This document shows positions 49,753 to 58,099 of a DNA stretch of 64,000 bases, piece after piece; within the stretch, counting starts at the first letter, position 1; the number at the start of each line of letters is the position of its first letter. The position numbers and the translations under genes are program-made. The notes under the pieces are model-generated. The model was given only the letters and a program-made list of their open reading frames with translations, had not been told where the DNA came from and searched no databases. The stretch is from Syntrophaceae bacterium UBA6078 (lineage in GTDB: Bacteria > Desulfobacterota > Syntrophia > Syntrophales > UBA2210): NCBI GenBank assembly GCA_002428735.1, contig DIXO01000059.1, forward strand, positions 85,543 through 149,542, written 5' to 3'.

Positions 49753-51939
49753 ATGGCGACGCAATCTGACGGGACATCAAAGCTGGACACCCTCACCGAC
49801 GTAACGATCCTCTGCCTCGTCATCCTGTTTCTATTCAGTTATTTCCGGCCGGAATACCTGTTTTCCCTGACCACAACAACGGGAGGGGACACCGGTTCTC
49901 ATTACGCCACGGCGCAGTATATGCGCGACGTTCTCCTTCCTCAGGGAAGAATCTCCGGCTGGATGATGGGAAACTACGCAGGCTTCCCCCTGTTCCAGTT
50001 CTATTTCCCCCTTCCCTTCGTGCTGATGGCTCTTCTGTCGTATGTGATTCCTCTCCAGATCGCCTTCAAACTGATCACCATCCTGGGGGTGGTTACCCTC
50101 CCTCTGTGCTGCTACGCCTCGCTGCGCCTCATGGATCAGCGGGCCCCCGTTCCCGCGGCCGGCGCGATTCTGTCCCTCTGTTTCCTTTTTATGGAGGCCA
50201 ACTCCATGTGGGGGGGGAACATCCTCAGCACCCTTGCCGGTGAGTTTGCCTATGGGATCGGCATGTCGCTGGCCGTCCTCTTTACGGGAACTCTCTACCG
50301 GGGGATCCGTGACGGCCGATACCTGATCCTGAACGGGGTGCTTCTTTTTCTCACGGGGTTCAGTCACGGGTACGCGCTTATCTTCGCCGTTGCCCTGTCG
50401 ACCTTTTTCCTTTTCGACCGGGTGTCCTTTATTAAAAATGGCATCTACCAGTTCACGGTCCATGCATTGGGATTTCTCCTTCTCGGATTCTGGCTCATTC
50501 CCCTTATCGCACACATGGAGTACACAACGCCCTATGCCGACCGCTGGCGTATTAAATCACTCCTGGAGATATTTCCGCCCATCCTGTGGCCGGCCATGTT
50601 TTTTGCCGCCGCCGGGCTCGGCATGGCCGGTCTTCGTTTCACACGCGCCCCGGATGCAGTGAGGCGCCTCGCCGGAGCGGGAAAACCTGCGGCCCTGTGT
50701 GCCTACGTAATTATCCTGTGCTGGGCATGCTATTGTGCTGCCCCAAGGATCGGCGTTGTTGATATCCGGTTTCTCCCTTTTATGCAGATATTCCTGATGC
50801 TCGCGGGTGCCATCGGCATCGGCGTCCTGACGGAACGGCTCAAACAGAAATGGGTGGTGCCGCTGATCCTCCTTGCTGGTATCCTCCCCTTTGTCGGCCA
50901 CCTTGAGAAGAAAGCGAGTGCGTGGATACCATGGAATTACAACGGCTTTGAGACAAAGGGGCTGTGGCCGGCCTTCAGCGAGGTCAATCGGTATCTTGAA
51001 GGTTCGGTCAGCGATCCGCGGGTGGTATACGAACATTCCCCCCTCCACAATGAGGCAGGCACCACCCGGGCCTTCGAATCCCTCCCCTTTTTTTCCGGGC
51101 GATCGACGCTGGAGGGGCTCTACATGCAGTCTTCCATCTCGTCTCCCTTCGTTTTTTATATCCAGTCCGAGATATCGAAAGAATCGTCAAGACCCTTCCC
51201 GCAGTACCGCTACTCCCCTGTTAATCTGGCGGCGGGGGTCGAACATCTGAAGCTGTTCAACGTCCGGGATTATATCGTGGTCAGCTCCACAATCAAGGAG
51301 ATGATACGGGAATTCCCCGAATTCACACTGAAGAGGGGGATTCCCCCGTATTTCATTTATGAGCTGACGACAAACGAGAACCGGTATGTCGTTCCCCTGC
51401 AATTCGAGCCGGTGCTGTGCGATGCGGACGACTGGAAAGGATCATCCTTCCGGTGGTTCCAGTCGTATGGGAAACACAGGGGTGTTCATCTCGTTTTCGA
51501 TCCGGAGGGAAAGACCGACAGGTCACGCTTTAAAGCGGCCGTTTCCGCTTTTCCTCCGCCCCTTTCGGATGCCGTCTTCGACAAAGCGGGGGTATCCGGA
51601 TCGCTCCCCCGGATTCCTGTGGGCCGGACCTGTTCGGTTACTGAAGAGGTCCGGGGCGAGGAGATTCTCATCACAACCTCAGATCCGGGAGTGCCCCTCC
51701 TGATAAAGATGTCTTACCACCCCAACTGGAAGGTCGAAGGGGCGAACGGGATCTACCTCGCATCTCCATCCTTTATGCTGATATATCCGAATAGCACCAC
51801 GGTGCGCCTCTTCTATGGGAAAACTCTGTGGGACTACGCGGGATATGCAGCCACCGGCGCGGGCATCGTCATCGTCCTTGTGATGGGGTGGGCGGGGATA
51901 CGGCGACGGAAGGTTTCTGAACAGAACATGATGAGATGA
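49753..51939 (+). CDS. PTPS-related polytopic membrane protein
   Basis: A 728-residue protein with about ten transmembrane helices in the first 430 residues and a large periplasmic C-terminal part ending in one more helix. GGDTGSHYATAQYMRDVLLPQGRISGW and GNILSTLAGEFAYG resemble the '6-pyruvoyl-tetrahydropterin synthase-related' membrane family (PF10131). That name does not imply pterin chemistry; the plan is closer to GT-C glycosyltransferases. It shares an ATGA-type overlap region with a GT2 gene and is therefore probably part of lipid-linked sugar transfer. The frame is open upstream into hemL without homology. Confidence 0.82.
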   Translation: MATQSDGTSKLDTLTDVTILCLVILFLFSYFRPEYLFSLTTTTGGDTGSHYATAQYMRDVLLPQGRISGWMMGNYAGFPLFQFYFPLPFVLMALLSYVIPLQIAFKLITILGVVTLPLCCYASLRLMDQRAPVPAAGAILSLCFLFMEANSMWGGNILSTLAGEFAYGIGMSLAVLFTGTLYRGIRDGRYLILNGVLLFLTGFSHGYALIFAVALSTFFLFDRVSFIKNGIYQFTVHALGFLLLGFWLIPLIAHMEYTTPYADRWRIKSLLEIFPPILWPAMFFAAAGLGMAGLRFTRAPDAVRRLAGAGKPAALCAYVIILCWACYCAAPRIGVVDIRFLPFMQIFLMLAGAIGIGVLTERLKQKWVVPLILLAGILPFVGHLEKKASAWIPWNYNGFETKGLWPAFSEVNRYLEGSVSDPRVVYEHSPLHNEAGTTRAFESLPFFSGRSTLEGLYMQSSISSPFVFYIQSEISKESSRPFPQYRYSPVNLAAGVEHLKLFNVRDYIVVSSTIKEMIREFPEFTLKRGIPPYFIYELTTNENRYVVPLQFEPVLCDADDWKGSSFRWFQSYGKHRGVHLVFDPEGKTDRSRFKAAVSAFPPPLSDAVFDKAGVSGSLPRIPVGRTCSVTEEVRGEEILITTSDPGVPLLIKMSYHPNWKVEGANGIYLASPSFMLIYPNSTTVRLFYGKTLWDYAGYAATGAGIVIVLVMGWAGIRRRKVSEQNMMR

Positions 51940-51962
51940 ACATGAGAGGCAGGAGAAGAGAG

Positions 51963-52652
51963 ATGCCCTCGGTGGCTCTATTTATCCCGGTGTACAATGA
52001 GGAGAAGATCCTGTCTGATACGGTCACGCGCCTCATGTGTTATCTGGATGAAGCCATCACTGACTATGAGATGGTGATCGTGAGCAACGGCTCGACCGAT
52101 TCGACAGTGAAGACTGGCGAGGCCCTTGCTGCCGCGCATGGGGAGAAAATCATTTTTTCCCACACCCGCGAACGGGGAACGGGACATGCTTTTAGGCGGG
52201 GGGTTTTACTCACCGGAGCGGACCGGATCGTAACGGTCGACGCCGATCTGACAACCGGACTCGATTTTATTCCCCGAGCCGTCGGGCTGCTGGAAAGATA
52301 TGATATCGTGATCGGGTCCAAGACGATGGGATCGCAAAACCGGCCGCCTGTCAGAATCATCGGAAGCCGTGTGTTTATTCTCCTGGTCAGAGCGCTGCTC
52401 GGCCTTCCCTACGGCGATTATTCCATCGGCGGCAAGGCCTTCCGGAGAGAGACGGTTATGACATACCTCGATTCCGCCGATGGCGGCTCTTCCTATGTCC
52501 TTGATATCATATACCGGGCGTGGCGCAACGGGGCACGGATCATCGAGGCGCCGGTTCAATGCGATGATACGCTGAAAAGCCGCTTCAAGCTCATACATGA
52601 GGGAATATATCGGCTGTACCGTCTCTTCATGCTTCGATTCTGCAAAGGATAG
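51963..52652 (+). CDS. Family 2 glycosyltransferase (dolichol-phosphate mannosyltransferase-like)
   Basis: A 229-residue GT-A enzyme. SVALFIPVYNEEKIL and VIVSNGSTDST open the fold, the DXD-type metal site is VTVDADLT, and YGDYSIGGKAFRRE lies near the acceptor site. It lacks transmembrane helices. Such enzymes transfer a sugar to polyprenyl phosphate, and the neighbouring polytopic protein could use the product. ATG at 51963 has AGGAGA six bases upstream; the in-frame ATG at 51936 overlaps the previous stop and is also possible. Confidence 0.88.
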   Translation: MPSVALFIPVYNEEKILSDTVTRLMCYLDEAITDYEMVIVSNGSTDSTVKTGEALAAAHGEKIIFSHTRERGTGHAFRRGVLLTGADRIVTVDADLTTGLDFIPRAVGLLERYDIVIGSKTMGSQNRPPVRIIGSRVFILLVRALLGLPYGDYSIGGKAFRRETVMTYLDSADGGSSYVLDIIYRAWRNGARIIEAPVQCDDTLKSRFKLIHEGIYRLYRLFMLRFCKG

Positions 52653-52840
52653 CGGGCAATCCATGAGGAGGCCCTGTGCGTTTTCTGAAGAGTTCCGGCT
52701 GATTTGATGAAAGGCAGAAAATGCTCGTAATAATGACGCAAACGTGGTATCCCTGCCACACTTCTTTCACACGGTTCTCTCAGATTGCTCTGTATCGTTT
52801 CGGTGATAATGAAAGACTGAATTCTTTCTGATTTTTACCC

Positions 52841-52869
52841 TTGACTTTCCTTGCGGTTTCCTTTATTTA
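52841..52869 (+). promoter_or_regulatory. Candidate promoter of the EPS regulator gene
   Basis: TTGACT (52841-52846), a 17-bp spacer and TATTTA (52864-52869), 73 bp before the ATG at 52943. The rest of the 290-bp gap before it shows no gene. Confidence 0.5.
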
Positions 52870-52942
52870 CCTCAAGTTCACAAGATGAACAGATCAAAGA
52901 AGTCCTTCGTATCTGCTTTGCGCTCCCTGGTGGAGGGGTAGA

Positions 52943-53284
52943 ATGCCGGATTTTCAGAAAAATGATCTCAAGGATGGGGAAATCATCCGGCTGCTCAGGG
53001 AAATAGAAGGGTCCCCCGCAGTGACACAGAGGGAACTCTCTTCACGGCTGGATATCAGTCTGGGGAAGGTGAACTATATCATCAAGGCGCTGATAAACAA
53101 AGGTCTTGTCAAGACAGATTCCTTCAAGAAAAATAACAACAAACAGGCCTATTTTTACCTGTTAACGCCCCATGGTCTTGAGGAAAAGGCGCGGGTTACC
53201 TACCGGTTTCTCAGGGCGAAGATGGAAGAGTACGACCGCTTGAAAGAAGAGATAGAACAACTGCAAAGAGAAGTCCGGAAATAG
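52943..53284 (+). CDS. MarR-family EPS-associated transcriptional regulator
   Basis: A 113-residue protein. A winged helix (TQRELSSRLDISLGKVNYIIKALINKGLVK, residues 28-57) precedes a wing with NNNKQAYFYLLTPHGLEEKA and a C-terminal coiled coil (MEEYDRLKEEIEQLQREVRK). This matches the MarR family EPS-associated regulators that sit at the head of polysaccharide clusters. GGAGG lies eight bases upstream. It is the first gene of the cluster running to the right edge. Confidence 0.9.
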   Translation: MPDFQKNDLKDGEIIRLLREIEGSPAVTQRELSSRLDISLGKVNYIIKALINKGLVKTDSFKKNNNKQAYFYLLTPHGLEEKARVTYRFLRAKMEEYDRLKEEIEQLQREVRK

Positions 53285-53471
53285 CAGCTCTCGATATTCC
53301 GTAGCTTTTCTGTCGGTTGCGACTTTGAACAGAGCACATTTTCTCGTGCGAAGAAGGCCGGTGCTCACTTCCGCTGTAATTCAAGGGGCGGAGCTGTATC
53401 TAAGGGCGATTTTTAATGTTGAATGATTAATTCTTGACTAGACAATCAACATTTCATTCTCGGGATTTACA
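53285..53471 (+). promoter_or_regulatory. Leader of the polysaccharide operon with an ops-like element
   Basis: This gap separates the EPS regulator from the first sugar gene. GGGGCGGAGCTGT (53385-53397) resembles the ops site GGCGGTAGCNT bound by RfaH-type NusG paralogues, with one base missing. An AT-rich segment (53407-53492) follows, which contains sequence shared with 57061-57135. No gene is seen. The ops reading is speculative. Confidence 0.35.
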
Positions 53472-54512
53472 ATTAAAAACTCAAAATTAAACAGGAAACG
53501 TTGTATTCTCGTTACCGGAGCCGTGGGCTTCATCGGATTTCATCTGTGCGGACGTCTTCTTGCTGACGGCCACACGGTCGTCGGCCTTGACAATCTGAAC
53601 AGTTACTACGATGTGCGCCTCAAAGAAGCTCGTCTTAAGAGGCTCGAACCGCGCCGTGAGTTCCGCTTTACCCGCCTGGATCTGGCGGACCGGGAGGGGA
53701 TGGAGCGGCTGTTTGCCGATCATTCATTTGAACGGGTGGTGCATCTGGCCGCCCAGCCCGGCGTCCGTTACAGTCTCGTAAACCCCCACGCCTATGTGGA
53801 GAGCAATCTGGCGGGGTTTATAAATATTCTCGAAGGGTGCCGTCACGCGAATATCCCGCATCTTGTATTCGCCTCGTCCAGTTCGGTGTATGGCGCGAAC
53901 ACGCGGATGCCCTTCTCGGTACGAAGTACTGTCGATCATCCGGTCAGCCTCTATGCCGCCACAAAAAAAGCGAATGAACTCATGGCGCATGCCTACGCGT
54001 CTCTCTATGGGATTCCCTGCACCGGCCTGCGCTTCTTCACCGTTTATGGTCCCTGGGGGAGACCCGACATGGCCTACTTTCTCTTTGCCGATGCAATCAT
54101 GAACGGCAGGCCGATCGATGTCTATAACCAGGGCCGGATGAAACGCGATTTCACCTATATAGACGATATCATTGAGGGCGTTGTCAGAATAATGGACCGG
54201 ATACCGGCGCCCGACGCGGAGTGGAACGGTGACAATCCGGACCCCGGATCGAGCTACGCACCCTACAGGATATACAACATCGGGAACAACAACCCCATCG
54301 AACTGGTGCGCTTTATTGAAACGCTGGAAGATGCCCTAGGGATGAAAGCGCAAAAAAATTTCCTCCCCATGCAACCGGGGGACGTCCCCGCCACCTTCGC
54401 CGACGTTGACGACCTCATGCGGGATGTGGGATTCAAACCCTCCACATCGATAGAAACGGGCATCCGGAAATTCGTGGCGTGGTATAAGGAATGGATAGGA
54501 CAGACCGGATAA
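53472..54512 (+). CDS. NAD-dependent epimerase, UDP-glucuronate 4-epimerase-like
   Basis: An extended SDR of about 346 residues. LVTGAVGFIGFHLCG is the NAD motif, FASSSSVYGAN and YAATKK the catalytic segments, and RFFTVYGPWGRPDMA the family mark of UDP-glucuronate 4-epimerases, which give UDP-galacturonate. The frame is open from 53442 but has no ATG, GTG or TTG before the GTG at 53523, which lies inside the NAD motif. Translation probably starts at a non-standard codon such as ATT 53472, or the gene has lost its start. The 5' codons match those of the SDR at 57100. Confidence 0.85.
   Translation: MKNSKLNRKRCILVTGAVGFIGFHLCGRLLADGHTVVGLDNLNSYYDVRLKEARLKRLEPRREFRFTRLDLADREGMERLFADHSFERVVHLAAQPGVRYSLVNPHAYVESNLAGFINILEGCRHANIPHLVFASSSSVYGANTRMPFSVRSTVDHPVSLYAATKKANELMAHAYASLYGIPCTGLRFFTVYGPWGRPDMAYFLFADAIMNGRPIDVYNQGRMKRDFTYIDDIIEGVVRIMDRIPAPDAEWNGDNPDPGSSYAPYRIYNIGNNNPIELVRFIETLEDALGMKAQKNFLPMQPGDVPATFADVDDLMRDVGFKPSTSIETGIRKFVAWYKEWIGQTG
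53481..53492 (+). repeat. AT-rich repeat, copy at the 5' end of the epimerase gene
   Basis: TCAAAATTAAAC here is identical to 57124-57135 and one base different from 57069-57080. In both SDR genes the repeat is in the same frame and encodes the residues S-K-L-N just before the first beta strand. Confidence 0.65.
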
Positions 54513-54543
54513 AACATGGAAGTTACCTTATAAGGATAATACA

Positions 54544-55548
54544 ATGAAAAAAGCCTTTATCACCGGCATCACCGGACAGGACGGATCGTACCTTGCCGAA
54601 TTTCTTCTGGGCAAGGGGTACGAGGTACACGGCCTCATCAGAAGAGCCAGCACCTTCAACACGGACCGGATCGATCATCTGTACAAAGACTTTCATGATC
54701 CGGATGCCCGCATGTATCTCCATTACGGGGACCTCTCGGTTTCCGCCCACCTGACGAATATCCTTTCCGAAATTCGGCCCGACGAGATATATCATCTCGG
54801 CGCCCAGAGCCATGTGCGGGTTAGTTTCGATGTTCCCGAGTATACGGGTGATATCACCGGGCTGGGAACGATCCGCCTCCTGGAGGCGATCAGAAAGACA
54901 GGCATCAAGGCGCGATTCTACCAGGCCTCGTCCAGCGAGATGTTCGGGGCGGCCCCCCCGCCGCAGAACGAACTGACGCCGTTTCAACCGCGAAGCCCCT
55001 ATGCCGCCGCCAAGGTATATTCCTACTACGTGATCAAAAACTACCGTGATGCCTATCATATATTCGCCTGTAACGGTATTCTCTTCAACCATGAATCCCC
55101 CCGTCGGGGCGAGACCTTCGTCACGCGGAAGATCACCCGCGCCGCAACCCGGATCAAGCTGGGGCTGCAGGACAAACTCTATCTGGGGAATCTCGACGCC
55201 AAGAGAGACTGGGGATATGCCGGCGATTACGTCGAGGCCATGTGGAAGATCCTCCAGCATGACACGCCGGATGACTTCGTGATCGCCACCGGCGAGACCC
55301 ACTCGGTGCGTGAATTCGTGGAGCGGGTCTTTGAAAAGCTCGATCTCGATTACCGCGATCATGTGGAAATAGACGAACGCTATTTCAGGCCGACTGAGGT
55401 GGATGTGCTCCTCGGCGATGCCACCAAGGCGCAAAAGCTCCTCGGGTGGAAACCGAAAACGGGATTTGATCAGCTCATCGATATGATGGTAGGAACAGAT
55501 CTCGAACTGGCGAAGAAAGAAATGATCCTCAAAGACGCCGGCTACTGA
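54544..55548 (+). CDS. gmd: GDP-mannose 4,6-dehydratase
   Basis: A 334-residue GMD. The start ITGITGQDGSYLAEFLLGKGYEVHG, the RRASTFNTDRIDHLY segment that binds NADP, QASSSEMFGA, the YAAAK catalytic dyad and ILFNHESPRRGETFVTRK are all typical. It makes GDP-4-dehydro-6-deoxymannose. The GDP-fucose synthase gene follows 28 bp downstream, so the pair makes GDP-L-fucose. AAGGATAAT precedes the ATG. Confidence 0.97.
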   Translation: MKKAFITGITGQDGSYLAEFLLGKGYEVHGLIRRASTFNTDRIDHLYKDFHDPDARMYLHYGDLSVSAHLTNILSEIRPDEIYHLGAQSHVRVSFDVPEYTGDITGLGTIRLLEAIRKTGIKARFYQASSSEMFGAAPPPQNELTPFQPRSPYAAAKVYSYYVIKNYRDAYHIFACNGILFNHESPRRGETFVTRKITRAATRIKLGLQDKLYLGNLDAKRDWGYAGDYVEAMWKILQHDTPDDFVIATGETHSVREFVERVFEKLDLDYRDHVEIDERYFRPTEVDVLLGDATKAQKLLGWKPKTGFDQLIDMMVGTDLELAKKEMILKDAGY

Positions 55549-55576
55549 CAAGAAGGTGTTTTAGACGAACGAACTC

Positions 55577-56632
55577 ATGATCCCGAAAGATTCCACAATC
55601 TATGTTGCTGGACACCGTGGCATGGTTGGTTCCGCTATAGTAAGGAGGCTCGAAGCGGAGGGACATTCCAGTCTCATTTTCAGATCCCATGCCGAGCTCG
55701 ATCTCTCAAGGCAACAAGACGTAGAAACCTTTTTTGAACGAGAGAGGCCCGAATATGTCTTCCTGTGTGCCGCAAAGGTGGGCGGTATCCTTGCCAACAG
55801 CACCTACAAGGCCCAGTTCATCTATGAAAACATGATGATCGCTGCCAACGTGATTCACTCGTCATACAGATGCGGGGTCAAAAAACTCCTGAATCTCGGT
55901 TCCTCCTGCATCTATCCCCGGGAGGCCCCGCAGCCCCTGAAGGAAGAGTATCTCTTGACCGGCAGGCTGGAGGTAACGAACGAGCCCTATGCCATAGCGA
56001 AGATAGCGGCGATCAAGCTGTGCCGATACTATAACGAACAGTACGGAACCAATTTTATCTCCGTCATGCCCACAAATCTCTACGGCCCGGAGGACAACTT
56101 TAATTTTGAAACCTCACATGCCCTCCCCGCCCTGATCCGCAAGTTGCACTTGGCAAAACTTCTCTCTCAGAAAGACTTCCTGGCTATTTCACGCGATCTT
56201 GAACGGTTCGGGAACAATCTATCCCCAGGATCGTCTGATGAGCCTGATTCCCTGACCGCACACCTGGCTGGTTTCGGCATCTATCCCGGCAAGGTTATCC
56301 AGTGGGGGACGGGAGAGCCAAGGAGGGAATTTCTCCACGCGGACGACCTCTCCGCTGCCGCTGTCTTCCTCATGGAACGGTATAACGCGAACGATATCGG
56401 CGAATTCATCAACATCGGTGCCGGAAAAGACATATACATACGAGAACTGGCCGCGAAGATAGCGCAGATCATCGGCTACGAGGGTACCATCGAGTGGGAT
56501 GCAACAAAGCCTGACGGCACCCCGCAGAAACTCCTTGATGTCACACGGATACAGGCTAAAGGATGGAACGCGGGTATCTCCCTTGGGCACGGAATAGAAA
56601 AGACGTACAGATGGTACCTGGATAATTTTTGA
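55577..56632 (+). CDS. fcl: GDP-L-fucose synthase
   Basis: A 351-residue extended SDR. IYVAGHRGMVGSAIVRRLE is the NADP motif, GSSCIYPREAPQPLKEEYLLTG and YAIAK are diagnostic of GDP-fucose synthases. It is longer than E. coli Fcl because of an insertion of about 35 residues (SQKDFLAISRDLERFGNN… to about 225) before the GTGEPRREFLHADDL motif. It epimerises and reduces the GMD product to GDP-L-fucose. It follows gmd. Confidence 0.93.
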   Translation: MIPKDSTIYVAGHRGMVGSAIVRRLEAEGHSSLIFRSHAELDLSRQQDVETFFERERPEYVFLCAAKVGGILANSTYKAQFIYENMMIAANVIHSSYRCGVKKLLNLGSSCIYPREAPQPLKEEYLLTGRLEVTNEPYAIAKIAAIKLCRYYNEQYGTNFISVMPTNLYGPEDNFNFETSHALPALIRKLHLAKLLSQKDFLAISRDLERFGNNLSPGSSDEPDSLTAHLAGFGIYPGKVIQWGTGEPRREFLHADDLSAAAVFLMERYNANDIGEFINIGAGKDIYIRELAAKIAQIIGYEGTIEWDATKPDGTPQKLLDVTRIQAKGWNAGISLGHGIEKTYRWYLDNF

Positions 56633-56663
56633 TAGAGAATGTTTAATGGTGAATTAAAGCCGG

Positions 56664-57020
56664 ATGAAACAGAACATTGTGCAAGACAAAGCGTATCAAT
56701 TTGCGCTCCGGATTATTCAGGTTTATAAAGAGTTGTGTGACAGAAAGGAGTTTGTCCTGTCCAAGCAGCTCCTCCGATCAGGAACAAGCATCGGAGCAAA
56801 CGTTGAAGAGGCAACAGCCGCGCAAAGCAAAAAAGAATTTATTTCCAAAATGTCGATTGCTTCGAAAGAAGCCAGAGAAACTCATTATTGGTTGAGATTG
56901 TTGAAAGACAGCGATACATACTCAGGAATCCGTTTGACAGAAGCAATCAATGAAGCAGAAGAACTTGTTAAAATATTGACAGCCATCGTAAAAACAAGCC
57001 AACAAAATATCAGTTCTTAA
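56664..57020 (+). CDS. Four-helix-bundle protein (S23 / 23S rRNA-intervening-sequence family)
   Basis: A 118-residue helical protein. LLRSGTSIGANVEEATAAQSKKEFISKMSIASKEARETHYWLRLL is the diagnostic block of the S23 family (PF05635). Relatives include proteins encoded in rRNA intervening sequences and the Avd accessory of diversity-generating retroelements; the role of stand-alone copies is unknown. It lies between fucose synthase and UXS and is flanked by AT-rich repeats (56633-56663, 57021-57099), so it is probably an insertion. A truncated relative is at 60335. Confidence 0.9.
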   Translation: MKQNIVQDKAYQFALRIIQVYKELCDRKEFVLSKQLLRSGTSIGANVEEATAAQSKKEFISKMSIASKEARETHYWLRLLKDSDTYSGIRLTEAINEAEELVKILTAIVKTSQQNISS

Positions 57021-57068
57021 TTCTGAATGTTAGATTATTAATTTGAAAAGCCATTAAACGCTTAGAAT

Positions 57069-57080
57069 TCAAAATTTAAC
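57069..57080 (+). repeat. AT-rich repeat, divergent copy upstream of UXS gene
   Basis: TCAAAATTTAAC differs by one base from the repeats at 53481 and 57124. It lies 20 bp before the UXS start, in a 79-bp AT-rich stretch after the four-helix-bundle gene. Confidence 0.5.
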
Positions 57081-57099
57081 ATTTCGGTGAAGGTTATAT

Positions 57100-58083
57100 T
57101 TGGGGGGTGTTGCAATTAAGACTTCAAAATTAAACATTCAAAGTCGTATCCTGGTTACCGGTGGCGCCGGCTTCCTTGGGTCGCATCTCTGCGACCGGCT
57201 TGTTGCCCAGGGGCACGATGTCCTGTGTCTCGACAACTTTTTTACCGGGGGCAAACAGAACATCAGCCATCTGCTGGGAAAACCCAATTTCGAGCTCATA
57301 CGCCACGATCTGGTGGAGCCCATTCTGCTCGAAGTGGATCAGATATACAACCTGGCCTGTCCCGCCTCTCCCATCCATTATCAGTACAACCCGGTAAAGA
57401 CCATCAAAACCTGTGTCATGGGCGCCATCAACATGCTGGGCCTGGCAAAACGGGTCAAGGCCCGGATACTCCAGGCCTCCACCAGCGAGATCTACGGAGA
57501 CCCCACGGTGCACCCCCAGAAGGAAAACTACTGGGGCAACGTCAATACCATCGGCATACGTTCCTGCTATGACGAAGGGAAGCGTTGCGCGGAAACCCTC
57601 TTCTTCGATTATCACCGGCAGAACAAGGTCGATATCAGGGTTGTCCGCATATTCAACACGTACGGCCCGCGGATGCACCCGAACGACGGGCGGGTGGTGA
57701 GCAACTTCATCGTCCAGGCCCTCAACAATGAGGATATAACGGTTTTCGGTGACGGGACACAGACCCGCTCCTTCTGCTATGTCGATGATCTGATAGAGGG
57801 AATGATCCGCATGATGAACGGGCCCGGCGATTTTATCGGCCCCGTCAACCTCGGCAATCCGAACGAGTTAACCATTCTTGAACTGGCTGAAAAAGTAATA
57901 AAAATTACTAATTCAAAATCAAAAATTATTAACGCGCCGCTCCCGCAGGACGACCCCCGGCAGCGCCAGCCCGATATCACCTTGGCGGGAGAAAGACTGG
58001 GCTGGAAGCCGGAAACGGACCTGAAAGACGGTCTTGAGAAAACCATTCAATATTTCAAGAAGGCAGGCCATCCATCGCTTTAA
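57100..58083 (+). CDS. UDP-glucuronate decarboxylase (UDP-xylose synthase)
   Basis: A 327-residue extended SDR. RILVTGGAGFLGSHLCDRL, NLACPASPIHYQYNPVKTIKT and RSCYDEGKRCAE are the family signature of UXS enzymes, which convert UDP-glucuronate to UDP-xylose. The start is a TTG at 57100 with GAAGG six bases upstream; its first 15 codons contain the AT-rich repeat found also at 53481. A further AT-rich patch (57898-57935) encodes VIKITNSKSKIIN within an otherwise GC-rich gene, though the residues fit the family. Confidence 0.93.
   Translation: MGGVAIKTSKLNIQSRILVTGGAGFLGSHLCDRLVAQGHDVLCLDNFFTGGKQNISHLLGKPNFELIRHDLVEPILLEVDQIYNLACPASPIHYQYNPVKTIKTCVMGAINMLGLAKRVKARILQASTSEIYGDPTVHPQKENYWGNVNTIGIRSCYDEGKRCAETLFFDYHRQNKVDIRVVRIFNTYGPRMHPNDGRVVSNFIVQALNNEDITVFGDGTQTRSFCYVDDLIEGMIRMMNGPGDFIGPVNLGNPNELTILELAEKVIKITNSKSKIINAPLPQDDPRQRQPDITLAGERLGWKPETDLKDGLEKTIQYFKKAGHPSL
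57124..57135 (+). repeat. AT-rich repeat, copy at the 5' end of the UXS gene
   Basis: Exact copy of the 12-mer at 53481-53492, again in frame and again just before the Rossmann motif. The flanks are also alike (ATTAA…TCAAAATTAAAC…CGT). Confidence 0.65.
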
Positions 58084-58099
58084 ATGGGAGGAAGGAACA

